Of a stretch of DNA of 64,000 nt, positions 32,464 to 39,585 are shown one piece after another (within the stretch, counting starts at the first letter, position 1; each line of letters opens with the position of its first letter). The notes beneath the pieces were generated by a model. It was not told where the DNA came from and searched no databases. It saw only the letters and a list, made by a program, of their open reading frames with translations. This DNA is from Bdellovibrio reynosensis (GTDB lineage: Bacteria; Bdellovibrionota; Bdellovibrionia; Bdellovibrionales; Bdellovibrionaceae), in the NCBI RefSeq assembly GCF_022814725.1, contig NZ_CP093442.1, forward strand, positions 1,922,001 to 1,986,000, in the 5' to 3' direction. The position numbers were made by a program, and so were the translations under genes.

Positions 32464-33837
32464 TTATCCGCCACCGCCACCTTGGGCCATTGCTGCGAAT
32501 TTGGCTTGTTGCGCCTGCATCGCTGACATCTTGCCTTCAAGGTCAGCGAACTTCTTGCGCAAGCTTTCTTCTTTTCGTTCCAACTGTCTTTCTTTTGTCT
32601 CAATCCGGCTGTTCACCTGATCGATACGGGATTGCAAACCCTTCTTACGGTTTGAAATCGCACCGAATTGGCCATTCATTAAATTGCCAATTTCTCTTTT
32701 TACAGTCGCAACGAAACCGGTATTGAATCCATCACCTCTAAAGAAGTTAGCTACTGCACCTGGATCCGCGTTCAATGTTTTATTGAACTTTTCCTGGTTG
32801 AAATTCAAAGTACCGTTTCTATTAAACTCAATTCCCAACTCACCCACTCGGCGGATCGGTGTATCCACACCCATTTGTGGATTTAAAATCACCCGGCGCA
32901 GACTGTTCTCAATCGAACGCATCATACCGTCGCCACCCAGAGGTCCCAGGGCTGGCTTTCCACCTGCATTGGCCTGCAACTTACTTTGCTTCTGGATAAA
33001 ATCCAGGGCCGCATTGTAGGCATCAACGAAAGACTTAATTTTACCGCTGATGACTTCTAAATTTTCTTTTACGCCCAAGCGGATTTCCCGACCTGGAGCT
33101 GCGGATTTTAAATCCAGTGTCACACCCGGAATAAGATCCGATGATTTATTATCAGGGATCTCAATTTCAAAACCGTCGATTTTCACCTTCGCGTTTTGAG
33201 CTTTGCGTGACTCTTCAAAAAACATATCTTGGTCACCATCCAGAAGATAAATCTTCGGGAAGTTCACTTGATTGTCTTTACCAGTTCCCAATCCAGAGAT
33301 CAGAATCTTGAAAGGATTTTCTTGGTCCTTTCGGTCTTCGATCACTTGAGCTTTTAATCCAACACCGGCGTTCGTGATTTGTGTTGCCACTCCACTTAGC
33401 GTTGAATTATCACCGTTAATATAAACTTCTTTTTCACCATCAGGAGTTTCGAATTTGATATATCCGACACCAATCTGAGTTTGGTCTTTATCAGGAAAAC
33501 CGTTTGAAATTGCCGCTGGCTTTTGCGCCAACTGAATCACTTCAATCGCATAGTCCCCTGGTACCGACTTACCGGGATCCACGGTCCCATCAACAACGTT
33601 TGTATCGCCGCTGATAAATTTCTTATCTACGAAACCACTTGTGGCTGTAAGTTCAGTGAGGTTTTTTGTGACATCACCAACTTTGGTTTCAAGCTCATTC
33701 ACCAGCTTGAGTTTGTCCTCTTGCTTGGTTTTTTGAACTTCCATTTGTTTCACGGGAATTCGTTCAGCTTCCATCAGCTGCTCAACGATATTTGGTGGTA
33801 GCCCAGAGGCCATGCCTGAAAAACGAATCCCTGCCAT
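32464..33837 (-). CDS. fliD: Flagellar filament cap protein FliD (HAP2)
   Basis: 457 aa. FliD_N start (GMASGLPPNIVEQLMEAERI), middle domains, and FliD_C near residues 290-410, ending in a coiled coil (EKFNKTLNADPGAVANFF, SRIDQVNSRIETKERQLERK) and a Gly-rich tail. It forms the pentamer/hexamer cap under which flagellin monomers insert at the filament tip. It is the first gene of the array. The 228-bp gap upstream contains an ATTTCAT/ATGAAAT hairpin but no promoter that I can call with confidence. Confidence 0.95.
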   Translation of the reverse strand: MAGIRFSGMASGLPPNIVEQLMEAERIPVKQMEVQKTKQEDKLKLVNELETKVGDVTKNLTELTATSGFVDKKFISGDTNVVDGTVDPGKSVPGDYAIEVIQLAQKPAAISNGFPDKDQTQIGVGYIKFETPDGEKEVYINGDNSTLSGVATQITNAGVGLKAQVIEDRKDQENPFKILISGLGTGKDNQVNFPKIYLLDGDQDMFFEESRKAQNAKVKIDGFEIEIPDNKSSDLIPGVTLDLKSAAPGREIRLGVKENLEVISGKIKSFVDAYNAALDFIQKQSKLQANAGGKPALGPLGGDGMMRSIENSLRRVILNPQMGVDTPIRRVGELGIEFNRNGTLNFNQEKFNKTLNADPGAVANFFRGDGFNTGFVATVKREIGNLMNGQFGAISNRKKGLQSRIDQVNSRIETKERQLERKEESLRKKFADLEGKMSAMQAQQAKFAAMAQGGGGG

Positions 33838-34065
33838 GAATTCATTGTGTCAAAGTGAGGCAACTTGCGTGAGTCAATTAAATGTCTCGCAAAAGGGCCA
33901 GCAGAGCGGGTTTTAGAGCTGTAATCGAATTTATCCTGCAATGGTTTTGACGTGAGCTGAAATCTCTAGACGTCGATCTAGGAAGCAAATGCTATTTCAT
34001 GAAAAGAAAAATGAAATATCGCCGTTCTGAAAACTTATTGTCCGGATTTATTTCTTAAAAGTTTT

Positions 34066-34446
34066 CTAAGCAGAACGCTTAAGCAATTGCCCGCGCGGTG
34101 ATTGCGCATCACTTGGTAAAGTCCATAGTTCCAATTCAGGAATTCTGCGAATCACGTTACCAAGATTATCTCGCACGATCACGAATCTGCCGTCGGCAGC
34201 AAGATCATCGAGTTCAATTGTCCACTTGTGTTCTTTTGTAGCAGGAAGATTTCTTAGATGCTCCATGGCTTTTTCGAGTTGTTCTTCAGTCATCGGATCG
34301 CGATGTTCCTGATTTCCGCTATAGGTTTCCTGCCCGTTAGCGTCTCGATCATGGGTCATGTCGGATTGAATAGCTTTCCCTGTGCGGTCTACTCCGCGCA
34401 CATCATTATTGGGAAGAATATTTGAAATCAATCCTTTGATGTTCAT
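34066..34446 (-). CDS. FlaG-like flagellar protein
   Basis: 126 aa. A polar, likely disordered N-terminus (about residues 1-70) precedes a short C-terminal domain WTIELDDLAADGRFVIVRDN, with NVIRRIPELEL after it. The pattern VIVRDxxGNVIRRIP is the FlaG signature. FlaG proteins influence filament length, and the genes usually sit beside fliD and flagellin, as here. The start lies only about 3 nt after the predicted sigma-28 transcription start, so the mRNA may be nearly leaderless. A basic tail after LWTLP is unlike typical FlaG. Confidence 0.7.
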   Translation of the reverse strand: MNIKGLISNILPNNDVRGVDRTGKAIQSDMTHDRDANGQETYSGNQEHRDPMTEEQLEKAMEHLRNLPATKEHKWTIELDDLAADGRFVIVRDNLGNVIRRIPELELWTLPSDAQSPRGQLLKRSA

Positions 34447-34455
34447 ATGAGGAAC

Positions 34456-34483
34456 TTATCGGATTGATACGTCGGAAACTTAA
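34456..34483 (-). promoter_or_regulatory. Sigma-28 (FliA)-like promoter for the FlaG-like gene
   Basis: On the minus strand: TTAAGTTT (34483-34476), a 12-nt spacer, then TCCGATAA (34463-34456). Both boxes match the FliA consensus (TAAAGTTT, GCCGATAA) at most positions. The position fits a late flagellar gene. Confidence 0.6.
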
Positions 34484-34503
34484 ATTAGAGTACTAAAGTC
34501 CAG

Positions 34504-34527
34504 CCTTCGCTAAAGCTTCAGCTTGGC
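34504..34527. repeat. Dispersed intergenic repeat, copy 3
   Basis: CCTTCGCTAAAGCTTCAGC shares its first 15 bases with the copy at 18691 and runs into a GCTTGG/CCAAGC hairpin. Confidence 0.55.
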
Positions 34528-34546
34528 AAGCCAAGCTTACTAACGC

Positions 34547-34573
34547 AAAAAATTCCCTGGTGGGGATTTTTTC
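34547..34573. terminator. Bidirectional Rho-independent terminator
   Basis: AAAAAATTCCC (34547-34557) and GGGGATTTTTT (34562-34572) pair around a short loop, with one G-U pair. It would stop read-through from flagellin 1 into the FlaG-like gene. Confidence 0.75.
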
Positions 34574-34913
34574 TTTTGTTCGTTAGCTGAGATCTTTTTT
34601 TGAAACATTCCCTCTTTGATACCTTGTTCATTTTGGAATGCTTCCTGTCTTCGCGAATTCTGCTGCTTACGGAGACGGCCTGCAACGGTAATTCAGAAAA
34701 CTGGAAACTTGGTACCTAAGAAACCAGCAAGCATTTTGAATCGTGATGTATATCTCTAGTTGTAAATTTTCGATTCAATCTGTTGAGCAAAAACAACAAG
34801 CATTCCAAATTGAACAAAGTACCCCCAGAAAGCGACAACCTTCTGGGGTAGGTTGGTACCAAGAGGGGCGGAGGACCCCTCTCTGGCAAAAACTTTTTAA
34901 TATTTGTTCAAAA

Positions 34914-35747
34914 TTAAGCGATCAATTTCATCGCTTGGTTTGGCATCGTGTTCGCTTGCGCCAATACTGAAGTATTTGAAGCAAGAAGAACTTGGTTACG
35001 AGCCGCTTCAGATGAAGCTTGAGCGATATCAGTATCACGGATACGAGAGTTCGCGGCACTGATGTTTTCATGTTGCACACCCAAGTTATCAACTGTGGAT
35101 TGCAATCTGTTTTGCAAGGCACCCAGAGCTGCGCGGTAACCGTTCACTTGAGATTGAGCGGAGTCGATCGCAGAAAGAGCCTCTTGCGCACCCGTCTTAG
35201 AAGTGAAGTCGAAACCATCAATTCCAAGAGTTGCTGCTGTAGCGTCAGTTTCACCAGCGTTGTATGAAATTCTGTCAGCATCTTCAGAGTTGTTGATACC
35301 AACTTGGAAGTCATACATGTCGCCAGAACCATCTAACAGTTTAGTAGTACCGAAGCGAGTAGTTTGAGTGATACGTTGTGCTTCAGCTTTAAGTAATTGA
35401 ACCTCTTTATCTAGGAAACCACGTTCAGTGTCACCGATAGTGTCAGACGAAGCCTGGATACCCAATTCTCTCATACGAGTAAGAATGTTAGAGATTTCAC
35501 CCAAACCACCTTCAGCTGTTTGAACCATCGAGATACCGTCATTCGCATTTCGTCCCGCTTGGCTTAAAGATCTGATTTGTGATTTTAAATTTTCAGAAAT
35601 TGCTAATCCCGCAGCATCATCAGCAGCTTTGTTGATACGAGAACCAGATGCAAGTTGTTGCATTGATTTTCCGATTTCACGCTGTGAAGTCATCATTGTT
35701 CTTTGCGCGTTGATTGCAGATACGTTTGTTGAAATTCTCATTCCCAT
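34914..35747 (-). CDS. fliC: Flagellin 1
   Basis: 277 aa from the ATG with AAGGAG 8 nt upstream. The upstream in-frame extension is not flagellin-like. The N-terminal D0/D1 (RISTNVSAINAQRTMMTSQR, LASGSRINKAADDAAGLAIS) and C-terminal D1/D0 (STVDNLGVQHENISAANSRI, ending MPNQAMKLIA) domains are complete. The variable D2/D3 region is almost absent, giving a short flagellin. The monomer is secreted unfolded through the flagellar export system with FliS help. It is one of two flagellins here. They share the terminal domains but differ clearly in the centre. Confidence 0.96.
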   Translation of the reverse strand: MGMRISTNVSAINAQRTMMTSQREIGKSMQQLASGSRINKAADDAAGLAISENLKSQIRSLSQAGRNANDGISMVQTAEGGLGEISNILTRMRELGIQASSDTIGDTERGFLDKEVQLLKAEAQRITQTTRFGTTKLLDGSGDMYDFQVGINNSEDADRISYNAGETDATAATLGIDGFDFTSKTGAQEALSAIDSAQSQVNGYRAALGALQNRLQSTVDNLGVQHENISAANSRIRDTDIAQASSEAARNQVLLASNTSVLAQANTMPNQAMKLIA

Positions 35748-36076
35748 GTGGGATCTCCTTAAATATTGGCTCGTCTTATACCTACTTAGACTTCGCCGGT
35801 TAACACGTTGGTGACTCCACTTTGGTCTTGGCTCCCTCAAGCGATTCTTATCAGGCAGTCACTCCTTTTAAGTTTCTCGAGAGCTTCAGACTTTCGTTTC
35901 GTCGTTGCTTCTGACATACCTTTCGGCGAGGTCTGTGAAGCCTTTAGTCGCGTCCTGCATTTCTGAACCAAGGTCCAGGAAAACCTAGACCAAGGTTTTG
36001 AAAAACAGACCAAGATCCCACAAAAACCAAAACCAAAGTCCAGCCCCGACCAACAACCACCCAGCCCAAAACCCAA
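35748..36076. other. Long upstream region of flagellin 1
   Basis: About 330 bp without a credible gene. An open frame of 79 codons on the minus strand is low-complexity and is probably chance. The outer part (35960-36075) is almost free of T on the plus strand. It carries spaced direct repeats and C runs that could make a G-quadruplex on the minus strand. No clean sigma-28 box was found near the flagellin start. Confidence 0.5.
35967..36041 (+). repeat. Four direct repeats ACCAAGRTCC about 21 nt apart
   Basis: ACCAAGGTCC (35967), ACCAAGGTTT (35989), ACCAAGATCC (36009) and ACCAAAGTCC (36032). Spacings are 22, 20 and 23 nt, about two helical turns, as in operator arrays. They lie 220-300 bp upstream of the flagellin 1 start. 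Confidence 0.45.
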
Positions 36077-36111
36077 AGGTGCCTGCTTCTTTTTTGGGTC
36101 TACACTGCATC
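36077..36111 (+). repeat. 35-bp REP-like element, copy A (inverted)
   Basis: Begins AGGTGCCTGCTTC and ends CACTGCATC. It is the exact reverse complement of 36315-36349. It marks one outer edge of the tandem-repeat/transposase island. Confidence 0.8.
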
Positions 36112-36160
36112 AAAAGTATCCCCCGGAGATGCACCGTCCTCTCGAATAGCTGTTTACACT

Positions 36161-36258
36161 ATGAGTGATGAGTGATGAGTGATGAGTGATGAGTGATGAG
36201 TGATGAGTGATGAGTGATGAGTGATGAGTGATGAGTGATGAGTGATGAGTGATGAGTG
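36161..36258. repeat. Perfect tandem repeat, 14 copies of ATGAGTG
   Basis: 98 bp, 14 uninterrupted identical 7-mers with no mismatches. It lies between the two inverted 35-bp elements. The lack of decay points to recent expansion or gene conversion. It is not a CRISPR array because it has no spacers. Confidence 0.95.
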
Positions 36259-36314
36259 AAAATACCTTCGATGTGATCGAAGTAAATCGTTTAGTTAAGA
36301 AGTTGCTTTTCGAT

Positions 36315-36349
36315 GATGCAGTGTAGACCCAAAAAAGAAGCAGGCACCT
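36315..36349 (-). repeat. 35-bp REP-like element, copy B
   Basis: Exact reverse complement of copy A, and 34 of 35 identical to copy C at 37078. Its outer end touches the transposase stop codon (TGA at 36351-36349), so the gene terminates in the repeat. Confidence 0.85.
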
Positions 36350-37023
36350 CAAAGAGGGAAGTCTTCTAATGAAGAAGGCTGTTTGTTCACTGGGCTCAGT
36401 TGAAAAGTCGACTTTTTCAACCCTTTACGAACTTCATCCCACTGCTCTATAGATGGAGCTGTATTTAGCCATTTTAGATTTTCTTCCCGCGTTCGTAAGC
36501 TTCCCCAATTTTCATCTTCTGAGATTGGAATATCCAACCAACTTTCCCCAATCAAACCTTGAATTGACGAGAACGGATAATCTTCAACTTTTTCGCATAG
36601 CCCAGCGGTAACCGGATTTCGGTATAAGTATTTATATGCATGAAGATAGTAAAGTGGAGATCCAATCAATGAGCGATGAAATCTTGAACCATATGTTTGA
36701 TTCAAACGACCACTGAGGAATGTAATCTCCCGACTTGTCTCCCTCATAAAATACCTCATGGCCTCACTAAGGTTAGCATCAGGAGTGCGAACTATTAGAT
36801 GAAAATGATTACTCATTAAAACGAACGCGTGAATTTTTACATTGAAGGCAAAATGCAGGAAATAAAGCTGGCGGGACATGACATCCCAAATGACGTGAAG
36901 ATCGGTTGAGAACCAATCTTTATTAATACATCTAGCAGTGATGTGATATGGAAGTTCAGTATGATTTTCAAAAACCTGGCGACCCATTCTAGGTCTTACA
37001 TGCAAGATCCTTATGATCTTCAA
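36349..37023 (-). CDS. REP-associated tyrosine transposase (RAYT, Y1/HUH)
   Basis: 224 aa with a TTG start. The ATG at 36987, 36 nt further in, is also plausible and begins at a typical RAYT N-terminus, MGRQVFENHTELPYHITARC. The HUH motif is NHFHLIV (His73, His75). The likely catalytic tyrosine is Tyr132 in KYLYRNPVTAGL. RAYTs are single-copy, non-autonomous relatives of IS200/IS605 TnpA that nick REP hairpins and probably spread them. The C-terminal ~60 residues have no known domain. The gene lies between two flagellin genes and is bracketed by 35-bp copies B and C. It appears intact. Confidence 0.9.
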   Translation of the reverse strand: MKIIRILHVRPRMGRQVFENHTELPYHITARCINKDWFSTDLHVIWDVMSRQLYFLHFAFNVKIHAFVLMSNHFHLIVRTPDANLSEAMRYFMRETSREITFLSGRLNQTYGSRFHRSLIGSPLYYLHAYKYLYRNPVTAGLCEKVEDYPFSSIQGLIGESWLDIPISEDENWGSLRTREENLKWLNTAPSIEQWDEVRKGLKKSTFQLSPVNKQPSSLEDFPL

Positions 37024-37077
37024 GTCTCTTTAAATTTGGGATTATCTGCCATTATATCCGGTCTTCATCTCTTCTTT

Positions 37078-37112
37078 GATGCGGTGTAGACCCAAAAAAG
37101 AAGCAGGCACCT
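37078..37112 (-). repeat. 35-bp REP-like element, copy C
   Basis: Same orientation as copy B with a single A/G difference at the sixth base. It lies 55 bp upstream of the transposase start, so B and C flank the gene as direct repeats and A faces them. Confidence 0.85.
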
Positions 37113-37115
37113 AAA

Positions 37116-37142
37116 AAATCCCCGGGAGCGGGTGCCCCCGGG
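37116..37142 (-). terminator. Terminator downstream of flagellin 2
   Basis: CCCCGGG/CCCGGGG stem with a minus-strand ATTTTTT tract, about 120 bp after the flagellin 2 stop. It insulates the transposase gene from the strong flagellin transcript. Confidence 0.8.
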
Positions 37143-37259
37143 GTGGGCTTAAGACGAAGGGTATATGTGGGCGACCCCTCATTCTCGAGAGAAGCTGTAT
37201 CCCATAACAGCCCCCCCGACATTCTGTAAGAATGATAAAGTCTTAGTTTTTTATATTAA

Positions 37260-38084
37260 TTAGATCAGTTTCAAAGCCACGTTCGGGATTTGGTTTGCTT
37301 GCGCAAGAACCGATACCGCCGTGTTCTGAAGGATAGATGCAGAAGCCATCTCTGCTGTTTCTTTTGCGATATCTGTATCACGGATACGAGAGTTCGCAGC
37401 AGATAAGTTTTCATAAGAGATGTCTAAGTTACTAACTGTTGATTCCATTCGTGATTGCATCGCACCGAAACTTGCGCGCAGAGCACTCACTTTAGAGATC
37501 GCATCGTCTACTGACTGCAGGGTCGAACGAGCACCTGATTTATCAGAGACCGAGATCCCATCAATTCCCAACGTACCCGTCGTCGCATCGGCATCGAAGT
37601 CGACCGCAATTACGTTGTCCTCTCCACCGTACGCGCCGACATGGAATTCCATTTTTCCGCCCGTACCATCAAGAAGTTTTGTATTACCGAAAGTTGTAGT
37701 TCTAGCAATACGATCTGCCTCTTCGATTAACATCTGAGCCTCTTGATCGAGGAATCCTCGCTCAACGTCACTCACTGTATCAGAAGCAGCCTGTACACCC
37801 AGTTCTCTAATACGAACCAAGATGTTGGACATTTCATTAAGACCACCCTCACCTACTTGCGAGAATGAAATCGCGTTGTTCGCATTGTTACGAGCAGCAG
37901 AGATACCTCTTAATTGTCCTTTAAAGCTTTCAGAGATTGCCAAGCCGGCAGCGTCGTCGGCGGCATTTACGATACGAGAACCAGACGCCAAAGCTTGTGA
38001 CGCATGTTCTTGTCTTTTTTGTTGTTTACCTAGCACACGTTGTGCTGCGATAGATGCAGTGTTTGTCGCGATTCTTAAGCCCAT
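37260..38084 (-). CDS. fliC: Flagellin 2
   Basis: 274 aa, ATG with GGAGG 5 nt upstream. Terminal domains are complete (RIATNTASIAAQRVLGKQQK, QALASGSRIVNAADDAAGLA, MESTVSNLDISYENLSAANS, end IPNVALKLI). Like flagellin 1 it lacks D2/D3. The N-terminal heptad differs (KRQEHASQAL versus REIGKSMQQL) and so does the centre, so the pair is an old duplication rather than a recent one. A separate transcript is likely, given the terminator and the 1.5 kb between the genes. Confidence 0.96.
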   Translation of the reverse strand: MGLRIATNTASIAAQRVLGKQQKRQEHASQALASGSRIVNAADDAAGLAISESFKGQLRGISAARNNANNAISFSQVGEGGLNEMSNILVRIRELGVQAASDTVSDVERGFLDQEAQMLIEEADRIARTTTFGNTKLLDGTGGKMEFHVGAYGGEDNVIAVDFDADATTGTLGIDGISVSDKSGARSTLQSVDDAISKVSALRASFGAMQSRMESTVSNLDISYENLSAANSRIRDTDIAKETAEMASASILQNTAVSVLAQANQIPNVALKLI

Positions 38085-38257
38085 TAGAACCTCCTAAGGG
38101 ATTTGTGACCTTCTTTGCTGATTTTTGCGGAACCGAGATATGAACCAGGCAGCACCACTTACCTTAGAACACACCCTGAACCATCAACATCGACGATCGT
38201 TTGTTTTTGTTTTCGTTAACTCACTAACTTAAAAATAAAATTAAAATTGCGGGAAAC

Positions 38258-38301
38258 GGTTCCTCTAAGATTGGGGTGACTGTCCCTATCTAGGAGGAAC
38301 C
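38258..38301. other. 44-nt stem-loop
   Basis: Arms of 18 nt (GGTTCCTC... and ...GAGGAACC) pair at 16 positions, including one G-U, around the 8-nt loop GTGACTGT. Such long complementarity is unlikely by chance in this A/T-rich gap. No U tract follows on either strand. It may be an operator, an RNA structure or a mobile-element remnant. Confidence 0.55.
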
Positions 38302-38517
38302 AAGACCGCGGAGAGTTTTTTCCTTGAGGTAGCTTTTCAGCACTTTGGAGGAGATCCATCTTCGCAACTTTTGATTCCCAACGTGTTACATGAATCTTTT
38401 CGGACCATGGTCTAGAAACTTTAGGGCTAAGGTCTAGATTTTTTTAAAAATGTGTGCGCGGTGATTTAAAAGTTATTGAAATTATTGAATTTTGATTTCA
38501 AAAAAAAATTCGCCAAA

Positions 38518-38531
38518 GGTCTAGCTAGACC
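38518..38531. promoter_or_regulatory. Perfect palindrome GGTCTAGCTAGACC
   Basis: A 14-bp perfect inverted repeat made of two facing copies of the GGTCTAG motif that recurs in intergenic DNA of this window. It is a plausible dimer binding site, but nothing shows the regulator. Confidence 0.45.
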
Positions 38532-38613
38532 CCGACTTTGGGTTGGAATGTGAGTATTTTTGAAGGGTTATGTTACGCAAATTCACGCAACAAATACGAA
38601 CTTAGGCAACAAA

Positions 38614-39336
38614 TTAGCGATGGGGACGAGTTAAATACCCTTCTTCAAGAGCAGAAGCCTTCAAACCAGGGTAATTTCTCTTCGTGCGCACCGCTTGCGA
38701 CTCCGCTTCAGTGGCCATTCGATACTCAAAACGATTTTTCGGATCACCAAACCCTAAGCGAGCCAACGTGTTTTGTCGAGAGCGATGGTCAAAGAATCCC
38801 GTGAAGAAATCAAAACGATGCTGACCTAAAACTCCACCACCAGAGTCCCGTACGATCATGAAACCGTCATGGACTTCTCTGTTCGGAAGAACAGCTCCTT
38901 CCAAACGAGGAATAAAAATCACATCCCCAGGTTTATAGTATTTCAAATCTGCAGCGACAGAAAAATACGGATCCAGACAACTGCTACGTACGCCATACCC
39001 AAACGGGCACACCTTAAGATCGACGGGAATAAATCGAGGCACGCTATCTTTGATCGAATGATAGTTGTAAGAAATAACTTCCTTACCGTTATCAACAAAG
39101 CAGGACCCTTGAAGCAAACAAAGATCAAAATCTTTTTGGCACAAGGTCACCAAGGACTCCCCCTCCGGAGAAAGCAAATCACGCAAATCATCAGCTGTGC
39201 ATTGGGAGCTTTTTTGATTGATAGTGGGCTTATAGTAAATCGTCGGAACCATCTCTTTGCCATCAGAGTGTTTGGCTGCACACGAAGGTAAAACACAAAC
39301 CAATACAGTGGCTAACAAAAGTTTGTAAAAATTCAT
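38614..39336 (-). CDS. 3D-domain (MltA C-terminal-like) lipoprotein
   Basis: 240 aa. Lipobox LPSC (Cys19) predicts an outer-membrane lipoprotein. The C-terminal half is a double-psi barrel with GDVIFIPRL and DGFMIVRDSGGGVLGQHRFD, whose three Asp (157, 164, 176) give the 3D name. This is the catalytic fold of MltA and resuscitation-factor-type peptidoglycan lytic transglycosylases. The rest of MltA is absent, so it is a small stand-alone version. Six cysteines in the N-terminal half may form disulphides. It probably cuts peptidoglycan glycan strands in the periplasm. Confidence 0.82.
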   Translation of the reverse strand: MNFYKLLLATVLVCVLPSCAAKHSDGKEMVPTIYYKPTINQKSSQCTADDLRDLLSPEGESLVTLCQKDFDLCLLQGSCFVDNGKEVISYNYHSIKDSVPRFIPVDLKVCPFGYGVRSSCLDPYFSVAADLKYYKPGDVIFIPRLEGAVLPNREVHDGFMIVRDSGGGVLGQHRFDFFTGFFDHRSRQNTLARLGFGDPKNRFEYRMATEAESQAVRTKRNYPGLKASALEEGYLTRPHR

Positions 39337-39585
39337 AGTTTACCTCGGCACCTTATACCTTGAAGGTATAGCAAGTTTGCTGCGAAATATCTGGGGGTGA
39401 TGGAAAATTACATGTATCTGTTGCAAAGGCTTCACGACTGTCAAAATTTTTTTCGTTCCGTCGAGTTAATATGCCGTAACTGTAATTGTTCCGCGAATGA
39501 ACATAACTGCTAAAGACCTAATTTGAATTTTGTTTCAAGTACTCGTTGAAGGTTGCAACTCAATAAGTTATCACTGGTCTTAAAC

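Larger units (their letters stand above)
34484..34913. other. Non-coding region between FlaG-like and flagellin genes
   Basis: I see no credible gene. It holds a dispersed repeat (34504-34527), a GCTTGG/CCAAGC hairpin (34521-34536), a terminator (34547-34573), and two GC-rich hairpins close to the flagellin stop. One is CCCCAGAA/TTCTGGGG at 34825-34848. The other is AGGGG/CCCCT near 34863-34880. The last two lie in the flagellin 3' UTR and lack U tracts, so they may protect the mRNA end rather than stop transcription. Confidence 0.6.
38085..38613. other. 529-bp non-coding region upstream of flagellin 2
   Basis: No credible gene on either strand. It contains a 44-nt imperfect stem-loop (38258-38301), GGTCTAG motifs (38409-38415 and 38431-38437), a GACCATGGTC palindrome near 38403, a perfect 14-bp palindrome (38518-38531) and an A/T-rich stretch (38450-38512). 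It is likely the regulatory region of flagellin 2. No clear sigma-28 box was found. Confidence 0.55.

Noticed and set aside
34743-34970. Plus-strand frame of 75 codons before flagellin 1
   Set aside because: No SD, antisense to the flagellin end and to hairpins, and not protein-like.
35837-36076. 79-codon minus-strand frame upstream of flagellin 1
   Set aside because: Low-complexity translation of the T-poor region, no SD, and not protein-like. The area is better explained as regulatory DNA.
36161-36258. CRISPR-like array
   Set aside because: Seven-base units without spacers and no cas gene nearby.
36110-36352. Open frame on the minus strand with ITHHSSL repeats
   Set aside because: It is the translation of the 7-bp tandem repeat plus a REP element; no ribosome site and no protein-like composition.
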